The notes under the pieces: generated by a model | Seen by the model: only the letters and a program-made list of their open reading frames with translations | Told to the model about the DNA's origin: nothing | Databases searched by the model: none | Assembly (NCBI GenBank): GCA_037447655.1 | Contig: JBBHKE010002983.1 | Location: 126,001 to 190,000 of the forward strand | From: Zygnema cylindricum | Taxonomy: Eukaryota > Streptophyta > Zygnematophyceae > Zygnematales > Zygnemataceae | Direction of reading: 5' to 3' | DNA: 64,000 nt | Part shown: piece after piece, positions 61,765 to 64,000 of the stretch | How positions within the stretch are numbered: the stretch's first letter is position 1 | Layout: each line of letters starts with the position of its first letter | Made by a program: the position numbers and the translations under genes

Positions 61765-62831
61765 TCATTCTGTCGACGCGCGATAATTATTTTTCTCCTG
61801 GATGTATAATTTTCGATGGTAGTTTTTCCTGGATGTGTTGCTGCCTGACAGTAGTCCAGCCTGGTCCCACATGGACTGTGAAAATATGATTAATTGCAAA
61901 TGTCGAATGACAACTTTAATGATGTGTAATCATTATTCTAGGAACAAGAAATATATTAGTGCACACTACTATCTGTTCCTCCATTTCAACAAATAATGAA
62001 AGAGCAAAGTTCAGAGCCTTTTTTGTGTGCTATGTGCATACTGTTCTGTTGTGGTTGTGAATGTTTGTCACTGGATTGCCCATTCTGTTACTTCTATCAT
62101 ACACTAAAATTTAGACACTAAAGTTCTGTTCTTGCTGGTAATTTACTTTAACATGTAAATCTAGTAAACGAATCTAGTAAACATGTTTACAATGGCTTCA
62201 AAGAACAATGGTTGTAAGAACTTTCTGACTGGTTTTCTACAGCTAGTTGCTCTCTGTGCTTAAGTTGCCGCTGTATTTAAACAAAAAATAAATTTGCAAT
62301 TTGCATATTAAGGGCCAGTACCAAGCCGATTATAGACATCGAGAAAACCTAAAAGACAGTACCAGAGTATTTTAGAAACAGTACTTGAAGACGCTGAAAA
62401 CTTTGAAACTTCTCTACCCTAGTCATACCGTTGCATCAACTGTGTTGTGACTCTGGATGGTCGTTAACATGACTGGAATTCATGTGTTTCTAATGCTAGA
62501 TGTATATTTTCTTTGTAAACTATGTTTTAGAATTGAATCTATGGTGTAGATCTTTGAGCTCCTTGTGTCCTTGTGCTGATTTCATATCTATCACATGTAC
62601 TGTGGCAATGCGATATGTTTCAACATTAATATGGTCATGTTACATATCTATTCCCTAACAGATGCCATGTGAGAAGGCAAAAAAAGTGTGGCATGCAATA
62701 TTGGGTGTAAGCTAAAATTGTTATGTGATACTTGAATTCTAAACATTAACCCCAAATCTATTTTTTAGCGGAATATGATGAAGAGATTTTACAGAATGGA
62801 TTCAAATCAGGTCGGACAGATACTTCAATTA
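61765..62831. other. Possible host-transcript 3' part; no coding gene
   Basis: A credible acceptor (GTTTTTCAG at ~61764) begins this stretch, which could be the last exon of the snoRNA host RNA. The sequence is AT-rich with no conserved ORF. Confidence 0.35.
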
Positions 62832-63311
62832 CACCGCAAATCGCAGTTGGAGCTATGTACTCTAATTCCGTCACCCCAAATTTTGACTCTATCACTACGA
62901 ATAGAGTACATTATTCTAAATTATTCTTTAGGCTGCTTAAGGTACTTTTTGAATGAGGGTTAATAACTCTAATACAGTGCCGTTTTACATAGTGTGGCGT
63001 ACCGTCGATGTCTGACCGTACAAAATCGTACTTTCTTAAGTAAAAAAGTACGAATAGTGATTTGGTACAGCCCTTTTTCATGTAACTGCGTTTTGACAAA
63101 CCGTGTAATGCAAACGTCATAATGACATGTACATAATTTACAGTGGATATAATCAGCCCCCAAATTTACGCCCAAATTAGAGTTATTGATAAATTAGAGT
63201 TATTGATAAATTAGAGTAAAATTCCATTCTGAAAAATTTTATCACACAAATTAGAATAAATAACTCTAATTATTTTTTTTACTATTTTTACTCTAATTAC
63301 GATTCGCGGTG
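62832..63311. mobile_element. 480-bp TA-flanked MITE (ACTCTAATT family)
   Basis: Left terminus CACCGCAAATCGCAGTTGGA, reversed right terminus CACCGCGAATCGTAATTAGA, TA on both sides. The right side contains tandem TAAATTAGAGTTATTGA units. The first ~14 bp of both ends match; the arms then diverge. The right arm is shared with the fragment at 50691. Confidence 0.75.
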
Positions 63312-63875
63312 TAGCATTTTTTTTTTTGTATATCCTCTTCCTGCTCCCTGCCCTCTGCTTTTGGTCGCACGAATCCTTGCTGCGAAGGAGAGGTTGTGTC
63401 GATGATTTTATTTCTCTATCTGGTTAGTTACTTGGCGGTTTGGAAGCTGCTTTGGTTAAGGTCTTTAAACTTGAGGTTGGTGTGCTAACAAAAGAGTATC
63501 TATAACGTGCTTGAAGGTGGCAGATAAATTAAAAAGCATGATGGTAACCCATCTGAGTCCGAGGGTACAAAAGGGGTGGCATGGCCAAAACCGGAAAACT
63601 ACAATAAAAAACAAATAGAGCGATAGGAACACAAAAAAAAAGGGAAACAATCTTTTAGTGCATTGTTTATCTATGGCATTTCAATGGCTGCGAGCTTCTA
63701 TCTTCCTTCTATCTGTCATTACTGTTATAGATTGTCAATATGTTGAGGGAACAACCATCAAACTGACAATCCGACAAATGTGCACTAAGAAAAGACCATT
63801 AAGTGGCGAAAAAAACTTCAACACTAACAACGATTTGTGGCTTAGTTACCTCGTCCTTTCCTTTGACTCACTTAC
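63312..63875. other. No gene recognised
   Basis: Mixed-composition DNA. 63755-63850 resembles one arm of the fold-back MITE family (CCGACAAATGTGCACTAAG, AACACTAACAACG), but no opposite end is clear. Confidence 0.4.
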
Positions 63876-63973
63876 CAAGTTGAATATGTTTTTCCGGTCT
63901 TCCATATCCTTTGTTTTATCCTCCACTTTCTCAGCAAGCTCTATGGCATCTTTAAACTTCATAAGACCACAGT
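63876..63973 (-). CDS. Candidate internal exon, unknown protein
   Basis: Minus-strand open stretch reading CGLMKFKDAIELAEKVEDKT then KDMEDRKNIFNL, ending exactly at a strong donor (GTAAGTGAG, 63875 downward). The charged, alpha-helical composition and the splice site make a real exon plausible. The upstream edge is uncertain: AG at 63974-63975 gives a 98-nt exon but lacks a good pyrimidine tract, and an alternative AG exists a few bases earlier. I do not recognise the family; the rest of the gene would lie beyond the window. Confidence 0.35.
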
Positions 63974-64000
63974 CTCATTCTGGTTCAACATTGGAGGTAC

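Overview
ORGANISM. This is a nuclear eukaryotic window: spliced GT-AG genes, nested class I and class II transposons, intron-type box C/D snoRNAs, and one assembly gap of ten Ns. The lineage looks like green plants (streptophyte). The eL6 protein and the C-terminus of the PEX1 relic read like plant sequences as I remember them, and the copia primer site matches the anticodon arm of a plant-type initiator tRNA-Met. A secreted S53 sedolisin is not typical of flowering plants, so a streptophyte alga or early-diverging land plant is my best guess. This is inference, not a database result. LAYOUT. 1-2.9 kb: AT-rich intergenic DNA with a TA-flanked MITE and an orphan hAT end. 2.9-8.3 kb: intact six-exon sedolisin peptidase gene (+). 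8.3-12.4 kb: intergenic, with a degenerate tRNA-like sequence, a GGGA-type homopurine tract and one possible terminal exon. 12.4-16.7 kb: a PEX1 AAA-ATPase gene (+) broken by many frameshifts, stops and small deletions. 19.3-24.9 kb: intact four-exon ribosomal protein eL6 gene (-). 25.7-51 kb: a class II transposon block. 51.8-58.2 kb: a copia retrotransposon ending near the gap. 58.2-59 kb: pyrimidine-rich, telomere-like low-complexity DNA. 59.7-62 kb: a probable snoRNA host transcript with two well-formed box C/D snoRNAs. The window closes with a MITE and one candidate exon on the minus strand. TRANSPOSON BLOCK. A 9.5 kb element at 26414-35927 has matching 20-bp terminal repeats next to TA. 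It carries a spliced pogo-type (DDE_1) transposase whose large first intron holds a second, unrelated acidic/coiled-coil ORF. A 199-bp MITE just outside shares both ends with it. A hAT element (36526-46738) is bounded by a perfect 8-bp duplication and is split by a copia element (39083-44840) with two 992-bp LTRs. Related MITEs are scattered through the block and also sit in introns of the host genes. HOW IT FITS TOGETHER. The host genes are independent of one another: a secretory or vacuolar protease, a peroxisome biogenesis factor (here apparently dead), a ribosomal protein and an rRNA-modification guide locus. The coherent system is the transposon community: a large pogo-like element with an extra gene, its internally deleted derivative, and sister MITE families with closely similar termini. 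The most unusual single observations are the accessory ORF in the pogo-like transposase intron, the half-tRNA primer site that also contains the gag start codon, and the decayed PEX1 between two intact genes.
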